24,196 nt of DNA from Chara braunii. Taxonomy: Eukaryota > Streptophyta > Charophyceae > Charales > Characeae. The stretch covers positions 433,707 through 457,902 of the forward strand of contig BFEA01000864.1 in the NCBI GenBank assembly GCA_003427395.1, given 5' to 3'. This document shows, piece by piece, positions 1 to 10,084 of this stretch. The first letter of the stretch is position 1. Each line of letters starts with the position of its first letter. The position numbers were made by a program, and so were the translations under genes. Under the pieces are notes generated by a model. That model was not told where the DNA came from and did no database searches. It worked only from the letters and a program-made list of their open reading frames with translations.

Positions 1-444
1 AAACCATCATCCATCAAACCAGGACCACACAAGTAAGTGTGAGAGTGATAGTCATATACAACAAGTAGTCCCCAAAAAAAAAGGTTTTGATATAATGTAC
101 ACTCAGGGATAGAATGTCCCACATGAAGTGCCGCCAACATACACTCAGGAGCAGAATGCCCCATACACAAACGTCCCGAGATCGTAACCCACTCAACTCA
201 CTCAAAACCACACTCACACTAATGCCGTCCTTAAAGCACAAGCTGGGTTTGTCTCTCGAAGATCAGGGCATAGGTCACCTAAGTATGTACATGCGTCATC
301 TACCATGTCCTGGCCCTTAAGATGGCAGACTCAACAAAAGCCAAACCCTAACTGCTCGACAAATGCAAACAACACCTAGGTCTACAGAATGTCATCCAAT
401 CCTAACTCTAGTCCTACACGCAACATGTCAACCATATAGGTAAC
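1..444 (-). other. 3' non-coding part of the retrotransposon
   Basis: This stretch follows the last stop codon of the downstream gag-like ORF on the minus strand. I see no continuation of coding potential, no clear LTR boundary and no obvious polypurine tract. Short open frames on both strands show no family resemblance. It is probably the untranslated 3' internal region of the element, with the 3' LTR further left outside the window. Confidence 0.5.
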
Positions 445-3024
445 TCAGTCCAGATCACTCATCTCCTCCTGGTTTTGCCTATATAGTTGAGCCCTACCCC
501 CATCTGCAAATCTCTCTACTCTCCTGCCCTGTCTATCATACATCCTGCCTCCTTCCTCTGTAACCTTCCCTTCGGCCTTGTCCTTCAGGAACTTAGGACA
601 CTGCAAGGCTCGATGCCTCTCCTTGGTACCGAAGAAACAGGATGTATCGAACCACTTTCTGGGCCTCTTCTTTCCCCTCTGAGACCCCGACGATGATGGT
701 GCTTCGCTGGCCTCCCTGCTCAACTCATAGCTCTGAGGCTTATCCAAAGGCTCCTCTCGTGTCTCCACCTCCTAGGTACTCGGTCCAGGTCGGTCCTCAA
801 CCCCCTCTGGCCCATACTCAGGCGTACCTTACCTCTGGAGCCCGCCCTCGATGACACCCTCAGCCTCAATCCTCATCTCTCTCGAGAGAGACTCCTCTAT
901 CCTCTGCTCAGGCGAAAACAAACTGGCCTCTTCCTGCATCGAGTGCACTGCCTCAATAAGCACGTCCATAGATCCCTCTGTCGAACCCTGAGCTGACTCA
1001 CTACTGGATGGTGGTAGCCCCTCCTCAACTGCCAAAGGTATGATTGGGCCCGTCGTTGCTATAGGTAGCGTCGCGAGCTCAGTACGGGCTCTGAACTCGA
1101 AGGCCTCTCTCTCTGCCTCCCTCTGGGCTCTCGCCTCCTCTGGCTCCAGGATAACTCTCCCCATAGGTGGCTCCTGACGAGTCTCTGCTACAGATGGCTG
1201 TCCGGGCAACCCATGTCCTGGCTGCCTCTGCTCTCCCTGTCGGCTGCTCTCTGGCTTGTCCGCCTCTCCTTGAGATCGCTGCCTCAGGCTCTCGATGATA
1301 GCTGCCTGGCTGGCCACCAATGCCCTGAGTTCNTGGATTTCCACCTCCATAGCCTCCAGGCGTACTCCATGGCCTGCTTCCTTTATCTTCTTCTNTGCNA
1401 GATCGCTCTCCAATNGCAAGTACCGGTCAAAAGTTGTCTTGGCCAGGAACTTGATTTTGCGATCCAACCTTTCTTCCGCCTTTCTGGCTACTCTAAACCC
1501 GTCTCTGGTCGGCGAAGGAAGCTCCTCTCCTCTCTGCTCCTAGAAGTCCCTCCACATCTCTGGGATCTCCGGGGCCTTGACTGGCTCGCTGGGTGGCTGA
1601 CCCGGGAGTGCCCTTGCTGCCTCCAATTTCTGCCTTTCTTGCCATATCTCTTCTATTCTCACAGTTTATCTCGCCCTCTTTTCTTCAGCCGTTTATCCAG
1701 CTGGCGCCCTCTCCCTCGTGCGGAGGTCGACCCTCTTCGGGATCTCTGCCTCCACCTCCTTCTCAGGCTGGCACGACTCTTGGCACGGCTCTGCAGGTGC
1801 TGGCTCCTCCAGGTCCGGGTGCTCCAGGGCATGAGCCGCTAGGTGTCTGTCAATCAGGGTCAAGGCTTCTCTCCTTACAGCTGCCCTTTCTCTCCTCTTT
1901 TTTGCTCTCCCCTCTNGCGAAGGAGCCTTTTCTGATGAAGGCAATGGGGCCTCCTCTCTCTGCAATTCCCCTCCTGTCTGGCTCGTGCTCCCACGTGCAT
2001 CTCCAAGTCTCAAGCCCACCGCTGGCGTCTGAGGGGGCGTGTCCTCTCCAACCTCTATNNCTTCCTTCCCTGCACGTCTCTCCTCATNGCCCAACCCTCT
2101 CTTTCGCTGAGTNTCCTGGACCTCCTCCTGTGGCACCTCCTCTCNTGGCACCTCCTCTGCCTGCTCTCCAAGCTCCTCACCCCGAGGCGACGCTCTCCAC
2201 TGAGAGATATCCAAANNCNCCTNCNACTCCCTCAAAGGCTCCTCAGACGCTGGCGGCTCCTCCTGTGTGCGTGATGGCGACCTCCTCAATCCACCCTCGG
2301 CAAACCGATGGAACTCCACTGGTCCCAACCCACACTCAGGGTACACCCCTCGCTCCTCAGCCTCTGGCTCCGGCTCTCGCTCCTCCTCTCTCCTGGCTAG
2401 GGCCTTCCGTCCTCCTCGACACGGTCTCGCCTCCCTGGGCTCAGGGTCCCTCTGCCTCTGACTCCTCTGACGCCTCTCAACTCTGGGCTGAGAGGGCTAT
2501 GGCTGTCGAACGGCCTCTCTCAGATGTGCCCTGCAGCTCTCCCAGTCCCGGGCCATGCTTCTGACTTGGCTAGCCAGTGGCCTTTCCGCCTTCCTCGTCC
2601 AGAGTGGTAGCGTCTGCATCCAATTATCTCTCGGTATACCCTGCCCCTGCATGAACCACTCGAAGGCAGGGATNAAGTCTNCCACATTTNCGATCTCTAN
2701 ACNGATCGGCCTGCNATCTGGTCCCANAGGCGAGGGTCNCAANTCTTCCATCCTCGCCTCCACCTCCTGCCTCGTCGTCGCCTCCCTAGGAATCCTGGCA
2801 ATGAGCTCCTCGAACCTGCCTGCTCCCCTCAGTCTCTCGATTGCCTGGGCCATGGTCCAGCCTATACGCCTCGCATGCTCCCAGAAACTGTCNAGGAATA
2901 GCTCGATGTCCCCATCATCGTACACCGGAGTACTCTCTCAATGGCGAGGCCCATGTCGCTCATATCCTCCTGATGCTCCCAACGGCCTCCGAGGCGGCCG
3001 TGTCCCCCTCCCTCCTCTTGGCAT
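445..3024 (-). pseudogene. second gag-like ORF downstream of integrase, broken
   Basis: One minus-strand frame runs from an ATG at 3024-3022 to a TAG at 447-445 (about 859 codons). It is interrupted by in-frame stops at 2940, 2499, 1695, 1668, 1542, 831 and 774 (first base of each). Residues about 28-165 are a helical domain (motifs FWEHARRIGW, AIERLRGAGRFEEL, WTRKAERPL) that looks like a Gag capsid region. A long Glu/Pro/Arg-rich stretch follows. Residues about 520-585 form heptad-like sequence suggesting a coiled coil. The C-terminus has a zinc-knuckle relic, C796-x2-G799-x4-H804-x4-C809, with Gly where the second Cys is expected, followed by a Gly/Arg-rich tail ending in SDLD. It shares strand and spacing with pol and is separated from integrase by only 165 bp, too short for an LTR. 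It therefore probably belongs to the same element. The function is unknown; Gag-like RNA binding is inferred from the layout. An env-like role is not supported because I see no membrane segment. Confidence 0.75.
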
Positions 3025-3051
3025 GACTGTCTTCGTAAAGTCAAACCTGCA

Positions 3052-3206
3052 CTACAGGCGAAGGAGACAACAGGCACACATTGGGGTAAACAAACAGGTG
3101 ATAATCAAGCAAGCTCAGACCAGACCATACTCATGCAGCATACAACCTATCCGACCTACATAACCTATCGCTTGTATTCTACAGGTAGTCAGATCGTCTT
3201 TCTTAC
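3052..3206 (-). other. intron-like segment between integrase and second gag-like ORF
   Basis: On the minus strand a good donor, AGAG|GTAAGA, lies at 3207/3206. A pyrimidine-rich stretch ends in an acceptor CCTGTAG| at 3053-3052; a second possible acceptor, TGCAG, is at 3047. Joining 3207 to 3051 removes 155 nt, lies on a codon boundary in the integrase frame, and enters the frame of the downstream gag-like ORF with no stop before its ATG at 3024. Frame compatibility has a one-in-three chance of arising at random. Splicing is inferred, not shown. Confidence 0.35.
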
Positions 3207-4709
3207 CTCTTCTCTCGCCACAAATTTCTTCAATCTCGTTCCAGATACCCAATCCTTCCACTCAGTCCCATTCAATTCCTCAATCTGGTACGCTCCGAAG
3301 TCTCCAACCCGTATGATCCGGTAGGGACCTAACCACCTCTTATCAAGTTTCCTGGACCATTGCTTTTCCAGCGATGAATCGTAGAGAAGCACGACGTCCC
3401 CAATTGCGAGAGGCAGTTTCCTCACCCGAGCAGACTGATCCCATCGAGTCTTATCATCCATACGACTTCTAGCCACTTGATCGGACGCCTCCTGGATCCT
3501 TTCCTCTATCGCTCCTATCTGTCGCGCCAGAATGTCGAGCAATTCCTCAAAGGACAGGTCGACTTCTAGATCCTGGCGCCTCCAAGTTTTAAGAAAACTC
3601 TCGATAGGGAAGGTGGCAGGTCTTCCATACCACAGTGTCGCAGGTGCGTACTTGGTGGATCTTTTCACTGTAATATTTTCGACAAAGAATGTTGCCCTCA
3701 GGTATCTTGGCCATTGATTAGGCCTGCCTTCAGTCCACTTAGCCAGGAGACTCGTAATGGTACTGTGCCCTCTTTTCACCGGAGCGTTTGCTTGGGGGTG
3801 CGCGGTCGTGGTGTAGTTAGCTACTACACCATACCTTGATAACAACTCATACATCTCCTGGCAAGTAAATTCCGATCCCCTGTCCATTACGAACTCCCTG
3901 ACGAAAGGATAACGCAGGTAGTACTCTTCGATCCAGCTAACCAAAATTGAACCAGTCTTGGTACGAATGGCACGACCATCTACGAAGCCAGACAGGTTAT
4001 CGCGCGCATCGAAGATGTAGTTATAACCCTGATCCCCAAGCGGCATGAAAAGTAGATCGAGATGCACTACAGCCCCCACCTCTCGCTTTAGCCTTGGATG
4101 CAGCGGCTCTCCTTGCCTTAAACGGGATCTCTCCTGGCAGGGTACGCAGGATCGACAAAATTTCCCGGCCATGTTCATCATCCCATCCCAGTAGTACAAC
4201 TCACTTATCTTGGCATACGTGGCTTGTACCCCTTGATGCTCTCCTGCAATGCCATAATGTAGTGTTGCTACGATGTCAATCTGGCGGTTCCTACCGCAGA
4301 CAACTCTCCTGGGATTTTCCACGTCTCTTCTTACGAAAAGGTGACAGTCTCGCACTAAGTAGCGCTGCATCATCCTCTGAGCCCTATCGCTTGCATCCCC
4401 TAGTCGCATCTCGCAAGACAAGAGAAGCCCCAACTCTAGGTAAATCCCATCATACTCTTCTGCGCGAAAGGCCTCCTTAATCTCCCCCTCCTCGAACTCG
4501 TCGTCCTGGCTCTCGGACACTTCGTCCACATTCCCTGCCGGGTTTAACGAGCCTGACTGGTCGAGGCTTTCCTGCAGTAGCGTGTTGACGAGGAGATACA
4601 TTCCTCCCATCAGATCCTCATGCCGTTCTACGTGGCCTGGTCCTTCCTCGATCGTCCTCATGTCTTCCACCAGACTATGCGAACTGGCCAGCGCCAACTC
4701 CATCGTCCA
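3189..4709 (-). pseudogene. integrase domain of pol, catalytic Glu replaced by Lys
   Basis: The open frame from 4703 to the TGA at 3191-3189 encodes about 504 residues in the same frame as RT and RNase H. It should insert the element cDNA into the genome. Numbering from 4703: a retroviral-type HHCC zinc site uses H149, H156 and the CRSCVPC cluster near residues 183-189. The core has D216 (HLDLLFMP) and D274 (VMDRGSEF). The third acidic residue, expected 35 residues after the second Asp, is K310 (HPQANAPVKRGH; codon AAA at 3776-3774). The C-terminus has the GPY-type module (RWLGPYRIIRVGDFGAYQIEELNG region). Spacing 274-310 fits D,D-35-E exactly, so the Lys is at the active site. A TAG at 4712-4710 separates it from the preceding linker. 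The DDE spacing makes the family assignment very secure; loss of strand transfer is inferred. Confidence 0.95.
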
Positions 4710-4931
4710 CTAAACATCCTTATCTCCGCAAGGATCTTCTTCTTCAAAGGATTTGAGGGCTAGCTCTGCCCTCCTTTTGTATCCACTCGGCGCTTGCCAA
4801 ATAGGATAGCCCACACAGCTGGGTACTCCCTGCGACCACTTGTTGATATGAAGACGCACATCTTCTTCCTGGTCCAGAAATCCATCAACTGGGGGCGTGT
4901 TCTCCACCGCCTCTCCTTCCTGGTTATCCTA
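4710..4931 (-). pseudogene. pol linker between RNase H and integrase
   Basis: This segment continues the pol frame from a TAG at 4931-4929 to a TAG at 4712-4710. It encodes an acidic, poorly structured stretch (for example PPVDGFLDQEEDVRLHINKW, then a Glu-rich end) with no recognised domain. It keeps the same frame as RNase H upstream and integrase downstream, which shows that the two stops are lesions inside one former polyprotein rather than gene boundaries. Most Ty3/gypsy polyproteins have a variable tether here. Confidence 0.75.
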
Positions 4932-5402
4932 GTTGATACGACTCAGCCCGTCCGCCCGGTTCTTGCTACCAGGAATCCCTTCCAACTCGAAGTTAAACAT
5001 CCAGATGTACGTTAGCCATCTGGCAACCGTCGGATCCGATGGAACGTAATTCCTTAGAGAGTAGGCTAGGGCGGTCGGGTCCACTCTCAAAATAAATCTC
5101 CTGCCGAAGACGTAGTTTCGGAAGATCCGTAGACAGTGGAGGACAGCAAGGCTCTCCCTTTTGAACCGAGAGTAGTTTCTTTCTGTCGTATAGAGAGTCC
5201 AACTCTCAAATCGCAAGGGCCTTTCCTTTCCTTCCATGTCTGTTTGAATTAGAACTCCTCCTAAGGCAGTTGGCCCCACATCTGTTTCAACAATGAAGGG
5301 TCGCATTTCCGTGGCATCATAATCTGGCGCTCCTAACACCAACCCTCCCTCTCNAAATTCCTCTTTNATTCTGGCCACCACCTCNTCTTGTTCTTCACCT
5401 CA
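4932..5402 (-). pseudogene. RNase H domain of pol
   Basis: This is the RNase H part of the polyprotein, which degrades the RNA strand during reverse transcription. The four acidic positions look retained: Asp in FIVETDVGP, Glu in FKRESLAVLHCL, Asp in LRVDPTALAYS, and Asp in RADGLSRIN at the C-terminus. The order and the ADGLSR ending are typical of Ty3/gypsy RNase H. It is in frame with RT, from which it is separated by a TGA at 5402-5400 in what should be the RT-RNaseH connection (EWV-stop-GEEQ). It ends at a TAG at 4931-4929. Several codons contain N, including two near 5354 and 5367. No second (archaeal-type) RNase H is visible between this domain and integrase. Confidence 0.92.
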
Positions 5403-6596
5403 AACCCACTCTTGATCCTGACGAACTAACTTCCTCAGGTGCTCNGTCTTAGNGGCGAAGTTCTTGACGAAGNCCCTCCAAAATCCATACGTACCAAGGA
5501 AGCTTCTGACATNAGTTATTNAGTGGAAAGGAACTGGNCACTCAGTAATTTTGTCCGTCTTCTTCGCATCCAGCCTTCGGCCCTTCTCGNTGNAGACGAA
5601 NNCTAAGATAGTTGNTTNCCTCATGCAGTGTCTGGATTTGGCCCCGCTCGCCGTGAGGTTATGCTCCTNGAGCAGGCTCATAACCTTATCGAGCTCCTGG
5701 ATGTGCTTCCAAACAAAGCGCCTTACCCCTGGCGAGACTTCGTCGCTCTCCTTCATTGCCGGCCCCTTTANTNNCAAATCATCGATGTATGGCTGTNTGA
5801 TATGAGGGTTGACTGACTGCATAACACGAATCATGGCCCNTTGGACCATTGCTACCNCGTTGNTCCACCCTTGTGGGGCCACNTTCATGTGGATTAATCC
5901 TCGNGGTGTGTGCATAGCCGTCACCGGCCTATCCGGCGGGTAGACTGGAAACTGATCATATCCTGAGTAAAGGTCTATAAGTGAGATTATAGGCCTTCCA
6001 ACACAGGATTCTGACAAAGCGTCCNCATTTGGTAGTCCTNCTGCATCNCGCACGGTTACCGCATTCAGCCTCTGCAAATCTTGCACCCACCGCAGCGTCC
6101 CGTTAGGTTTGATGAAGCAGAACCACGGGGACGCATACGGCCCACTCGAATAATCGGCGACGTACGTTCGTATTTTGCCGTCGAGGTAATCCACCACCTT
6201 CTTCTCCTCGTCAGGATTAGGATATCGCGCCCCTCTCATGTTCCAAGGTTCGTGTGGCACGGTGTGGATACGGATCATAGGTATCTTGTCCACATCAAGC
6301 CTGCCACGCTCCTCGTCACTAAACGCATTGGCGCGATGCTTCCTCTTCATCAACTCCACCATCAACGTTCGTTCCTGAGGCAGTAGGAAGTCGGGCTCCC
6401 CTATAATCAACCCCCCTTCATTTTCTTTGTTGATTCGACATGGTCCTGCTAAAGCACTCTCCCTCATTCGCCGTATCAACCTTCGTTCCCTCTCGTAATA
6501 CGCTTTCTCGTCCTCTGTAACGAGGACGGGAACCGGGCGGCACTTCTTGTCTACCGTCTTGTACCGCCTTTGGGAACCCTGCTTGAGCCGTCCCCT
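5403..6596 (-). pseudogene. reverse transcriptase domain of pol
   Basis: The open pol frame begins after a frame change near 6596-6602 and runs to the TGA at 5402-5400; the listed start residue at 6479 is only an internal Leu. It copies element RNA into DNA. Visible RT blocks, in order, are: SPWFCFIKPNGTLRWVQDLQ and RLNAVTV (fingers); SLIDLYSGYDQFPV with the first catalytic Asp; TAMHT, RGLIHM and the APQGW block; YIDDL at 5789-5775 with the catalytic Asp pair; then the thumb-like TASGAKSRHCM and VRSFLGTYGFWRXFVKNFA regions. Length and order match Ty3/gypsy RT. The tail RKLVRQDQEWV leads into RNase H. Many codons contain N, so several residues are unread. The domain retains all visible catalytic residues and would be the best segment for a phylogeny. 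Confidence 0.96.
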
Positions 6597-7909
6597 AAAA
6601 AAAGCCGACTCACAGATTGCGCGTGCGCGGACGCGGTGTTCGTCCCTTCGTCCGGAAGACGATATACCAGCTCCAATCTCCCAGCCTCGGGGTATTCCAG
6701 AACTTACTCCCTCAAGGCCTAGATGGCATCCGGATCCGCCATCTCATGTGCGGTCAACAAATCCATGGCCTTCCCGACATCCGATAGGCTAAGGGAAAAC
6801 GCTTTCACCTCTTCTTCTCCTTCTGGCTCCGCCTGCAGCCTTCGGCGCTCGCCCTCCGATTCTTCGATCGTGAAGGATTCTGGGTTAGGCCGGTTTCTTA
6901 TATTCCTTGGTCCTGTATTTCTGCAGGTAATTATCTCGTAATTCCCGCAGGAGGGGTCACATAGGAGGAGGATCAGAGTACTGTCATGCTTGTTGAACAT
7001 CATGGTTTCTGTTCTACTAAAAAATTCCCTCCCTAGGAGGATCCCATGGTCCACGTCCGGCATGATGAAGAAGCAAGCTCGGGCGTTCACCTTTCCAACC
7101 TCAATAAGTACATTCGAGGCTGTTCCACAAAACACGGCCTTGCAGCTGGCGCCGTGCAAAATACCGCAGTCAGATCGGTCTATGTCTAGCCCGAATCTGA
7201 TACCATCCGCCTCCCGGATGATGTTCATTTCCGCCCCGGTGTCCACCATTGCTGCGCATTTGGAACCTTTCACCACTAAGTCCACCGTGCCGCAGGCTAC
7301 GCACTTCCAATCCATCTTCATGCCCGACTCCGCCCACTCCGCCTCCTTGGGCAGGATCGTACCTAGATGGACGTTGGGCACCAAGCGCCGCGACAACCTC
7401 CCCTTCAGTTCATCGCGGAGCCGCGGGGCCGACGCTAGGATTTCCTTTAGGGTCATGAGGTCATTATGCCCTTCCAGCAGCCGGTCAATCACTTTCTCTA
7501 CGTCAAATCCTTCTTCCAACCGAACCGCATACTTCTTCCTTTTGGGTGGTCCGTCACGTACGACCGGCTCGGCCTCTCCCCTGGTCCGCTTTTTCCTTGC
7601 CCGCTACTCCACTCTCTGATCCTCTTCTCGGCACAACCTCTCGTCTTCTTCCACCTCATCATCGTCGTCCTCCACTTCCACGGCCTCTTTCCTCCTTCCT
7701 GGTTCGGGCTCCCTCCTCGGAGGCTCTTGGTTGGCACTGGCCTTGGCCTGACTTCTCGTTTGTGCTGCCTGTGCCAGCCGGGCCTGCGGAGTGAGGGGTC
7801 TCCCCATCATTCCCGATTGTGGGCTTGGCCCCANCACATTTACTCNGGGTCGCCCAGNCGCTNACTCCGGGCCGGAGTCGTACAGGAATACCTTGGGGAT
7901 GCTAGACTT
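6597..7909 (-). pseudogene. aspartic protease region and protease-RT linker
   Basis: This continues the frame of the zinc-knuckle part of gag. The first part is an Arg/Pro/Glu-rich linker with an acidic run (VEVEDDDDEVEEDE near 7640-7690), broken by a TAG at 7606-7604. From 7519 (an internal Leu codon, not a start) a protease domain follows. It has the catalytic triad AAMVDTGAEMNII with DTG at 7243-7235, then HGILLGREFF resembling the hydrophobic-hydrophobic-Gly motif of retropepsins. It should cut the polyprotein. The frame meets a TAG at 6721-6719 and a TAA at 6706-6704, then remains open to a T7A run at 6602-6596, beyond which coding continues in the -1 frame as RT. The TAG/TAA pair probably reflects decay, since similar coding text continues past both. 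Confidence 0.88.
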
Positions 7910-8365
7910 TCATTCCCTTACTTCTCTACAGAGGTTCACCAACTTCTGTTGGTACCTTCCAACCTTGTTCAGAAGGTCCTCCATCTTTCCCAATAAGACG
8001 GACGATGGTTCCACCCTTGTTTCTCCGTCCTCGTCATCCGATTCGACGATTATGGGCTCTTCCCTCTTGCTTTCTCCTCGTGGCCCTTGAGTCACTTCCT
8101 CGTCGCTCCCTACTTCCTCTACCCCAATCAGTGGTTCCTCCTTTTCCTGCCATAACGTGAATCCCTCTATTCCCACCGACGGTCCTTTCCTCTCCTGCCA
8201 TAGCCTGAACATGGCAGGGGGTGGCGGCCCGGCTGCCGCCCTTCGTTGGGCTTCTGCTCTCACTCCTTCAAGCCTTCTGTCAATGGCCTCCCCAAACTGA
8301 TCATAAATGTTCCCATCCATGGTGGAGGAGATCAGCCTGCTCCTCTCGTCTTCCCGTCTTATGTT

Positions 8366-8416
8366 ACAGAACCTTATGGTGTGGACCGTGTGACCTTGCT
8401 GGTCACAATGCTGGCA
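8366..8416 (-). other. atypical zinc knuckle in gag
   Basis: The encoded motif is CQHCDQQGHTVHTIRFC. Read with the first His it is CX2CX4HX7C; read with the second it is CX2CX7HX4C. The retroviral standard is CX2CX4HX4C, so three extra residues are present. The flanking Arg-rich sequence supports nucleic-acid binding. Confidence 0.8.
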
Positions 8417-8454
8417 GATGGCCGTCCTCCAGTCAAAACGGGGTCTCCCATACC

Positions 8455-8580
8455 CCTGACTTCCCTGATCCCCCTGGCTTTGATCCCCCTGGCCTGGGTA
8501 CCCTTGGCCTTGATTCCCCTGGCCTTGGTACCCCTGGCCTTGGTTTCCTCGGCCTTGACTATTCCATTGCCCTCCTCTTC
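8455..8580 (-). repeat. in-gene minisatellite coding for Gly/Gln pentapeptides
   Basis: Near-identical 15-bp units (plus strand, approximately ccttggcctggtacc with variants) repeat about seven times. On the minus strand they encode GQGNQ/GQGYQ-like pentapeptides just before the zinc knuckle. The 15-bp period preserves the frame. The upstream part is Gly/Arg/Asn-rich, so the region resembles a flexible RGG/GQ nucleocapsid arm. Confidence 0.8.
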
Positions 8581-9786
8581 CGCTGCCATTCCTGCCCCGC
8601 CCCCTTCCTCCACCCTTCCCTCCGTTGCGTTGATTGCCCTGCCCCTGGTTCCCACCTCCACCCACGCTTCCCTGTGAACTGGGAGCAGGTGACAGCGGCG
8701 GGGCCAAAGGCTGGGCCTGGGCTGCGGGGTAGATGGGTGGCGGCATACTCATTTATGGTCCGGCTACTGGCGACGGGCTACCCCATGGCACAATTGCATT
8801 GATCACCGGCCAGGGCCACTGTCCGTAGGAGGGTACCCCTCCCTGCGAGGGGCCCNCACTAGNCGAGGGAGCCGCCACATTTATAGNGGTTGCTGTCAAA
8901 GCCTGAGGCGCCTCCGCTTTTCCTGATCCTTGTCCGCCCTGCGCCAAGTTACNCACTTTGCGNTGGGCCTTCGNCAGNCGCTCACCGNCTCTTCCTCTTC
9001 CCAGAGCTCCTCTTGAACANCCTCCTCTATCACCGGCTCCTTTCCTTTTACTTGGANAGCCGTTACTACCCTCCTTTGCACCACCGGCTCTGTCGCATAC
9101 CCTTGTTGTGCCAANACGTCTGTAACAATCNTTGTTACCCCCGGGGTCCCNGAAGCGGTCGCATCTCTTTCCTTTCTCTTCTGCCTTTGCAGGCGTACCT
9201 GACGTTGCTCCNCCTGGTCCAAACATCCAACTTCCACCCCTCTGTCAATGGTGGCCCAGGTGAGCTTGGTGCTACCTTCTNCATGTCTTGTTAACTCAAN
9301 GGCCTCCGATGNCGTGAGTANCCCCAGAAAAATGGCGCACTGCGCCTCCTCCGAAATCCCATGGACCTTCNNTGCCCTCTTCTTGAATTCCTGAACAAAA
9401 GNNNCTATCGTNGTAAAGTCCTCCTTGTTCATTGCCTCAAGGTCCGTGGTGGTCAACAATCCATCTCCCAAGNGGTACTTCCTCTGCATTCCTTCCTTGA
9501 ACCTTTCCCAGCTACCGTGAGCCGCATCTATAACTTTCTTTACTTCCTGGTGGTAGCNGTGNANAACGTACTGCAGGATGCGCTGAAATTTTACAACATC
9601 CGACCGCCCGACCAGAGCTTGTTCCACCCTCTCCAGCCATTCTNAGACTCTCTNCCCACAAAAATGGAAGGTATCGACCTTGGNGATATTGCTCGGATTT
9701 CTTTCATGCCTATCAATAGCCGCGATNAGGTCATCGAGCGTCAGGCCTTTCTTGGGAGCACCTGACGCGCCGCTGCCCTACGACAT

Positions 9787-10084
9787 CTTGATAGACTCTC
9801 CTCCTCAANCTCCCTGATAAGAGAAAAATAAACACACCCCTTTATTCAGCATTACACCTTTACCGGTCTATTCCTTCCGCTCTACCTAACCCTTACTNCA
9901 TACTTACCCAGTGCTNACACGATCGTCCTTCATACTTCCCCTAACTCAGGTAAGTAAACTTNCTCACCTATACTTAGTCGCTCATTACCTTTTTTTCCCT
10001 CCTCGTCATTCCTTTATGNCTTTTCTCATTCACTTCTCATACCCGGATGTCGTTCCACCAGGGACAACGNTAGNCTTTCCGTTA
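9787..10084 (-). other. 5' untranslated leader of the retrotransposon
   Basis: This lies between the primer-binding site and the gag start codon. There is no recognisable coding text in the gag frame and no domain similarity. It contains several Ns. Packaging or dimerisation signals would be expected here by analogy, but none can be identified by eye. Confidence 0.6.

Larger units (their letters stand above)
7910..9786 (-). pseudogene. gag (capsid and zinc-knuckle nucleocapsid), broken
   Basis: The likely start is the ATG at 9786-9784, in frame with the capsid, but it is followed by TCG and then TAG (9780-9778), so translation would stop at codon 3. The capsid region (to about 9000) contains FQRILQYV, GSWERFKEGMQRKY, EDFXTIXXFVQEFKKRA and FLGXLTXSEA blocks typical of retrotransposon Gag. 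Near 8960-9000 the frame changes by one base (several Ns there). Coding then continues through a Pro/Gly region, a TAA at 8755-8753, a Gly/Gln-rich repeat, and an atypical zinc knuckle CQHCDQQGHTVHTIRFC (8416-8366). A C-terminal segment ends REVRE before a TGA at 7912-7910. Gag would form the particle and bind element RNA. Coding text on both sides of each stop matches one continuous polyprotein. Confidence 0.88.

Noticed and set aside
1213-2564. Plus-strand open frames of 209 and 323 codons
   Set aside because: They are shadows opposite the minus-strand gag-like ORF, caused by its Glu/Pro/Arg-rich composition.
445-3024. Env-like gene after integrase
   Set aside because: No signal peptide, transmembrane segment or glycosylation-rich domain is seen; the layout is Gag-like.
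8960-9000. Programmed frameshift in gag before the zinc knuckle
   Set aside because: The frame also changes by -1 here, but no slippery heptamer is present and the spot is dense with Ns, so a one-base sequence error or indel is more likely.
445-9786. Excess of C-to-T/G-to-A stops as proof of methylation-driven decay
   Set aside because: Every stop codon is one transition away from Gln, Arg or Trp codons, so the list of stops alone proves nothing without aligned relatives.
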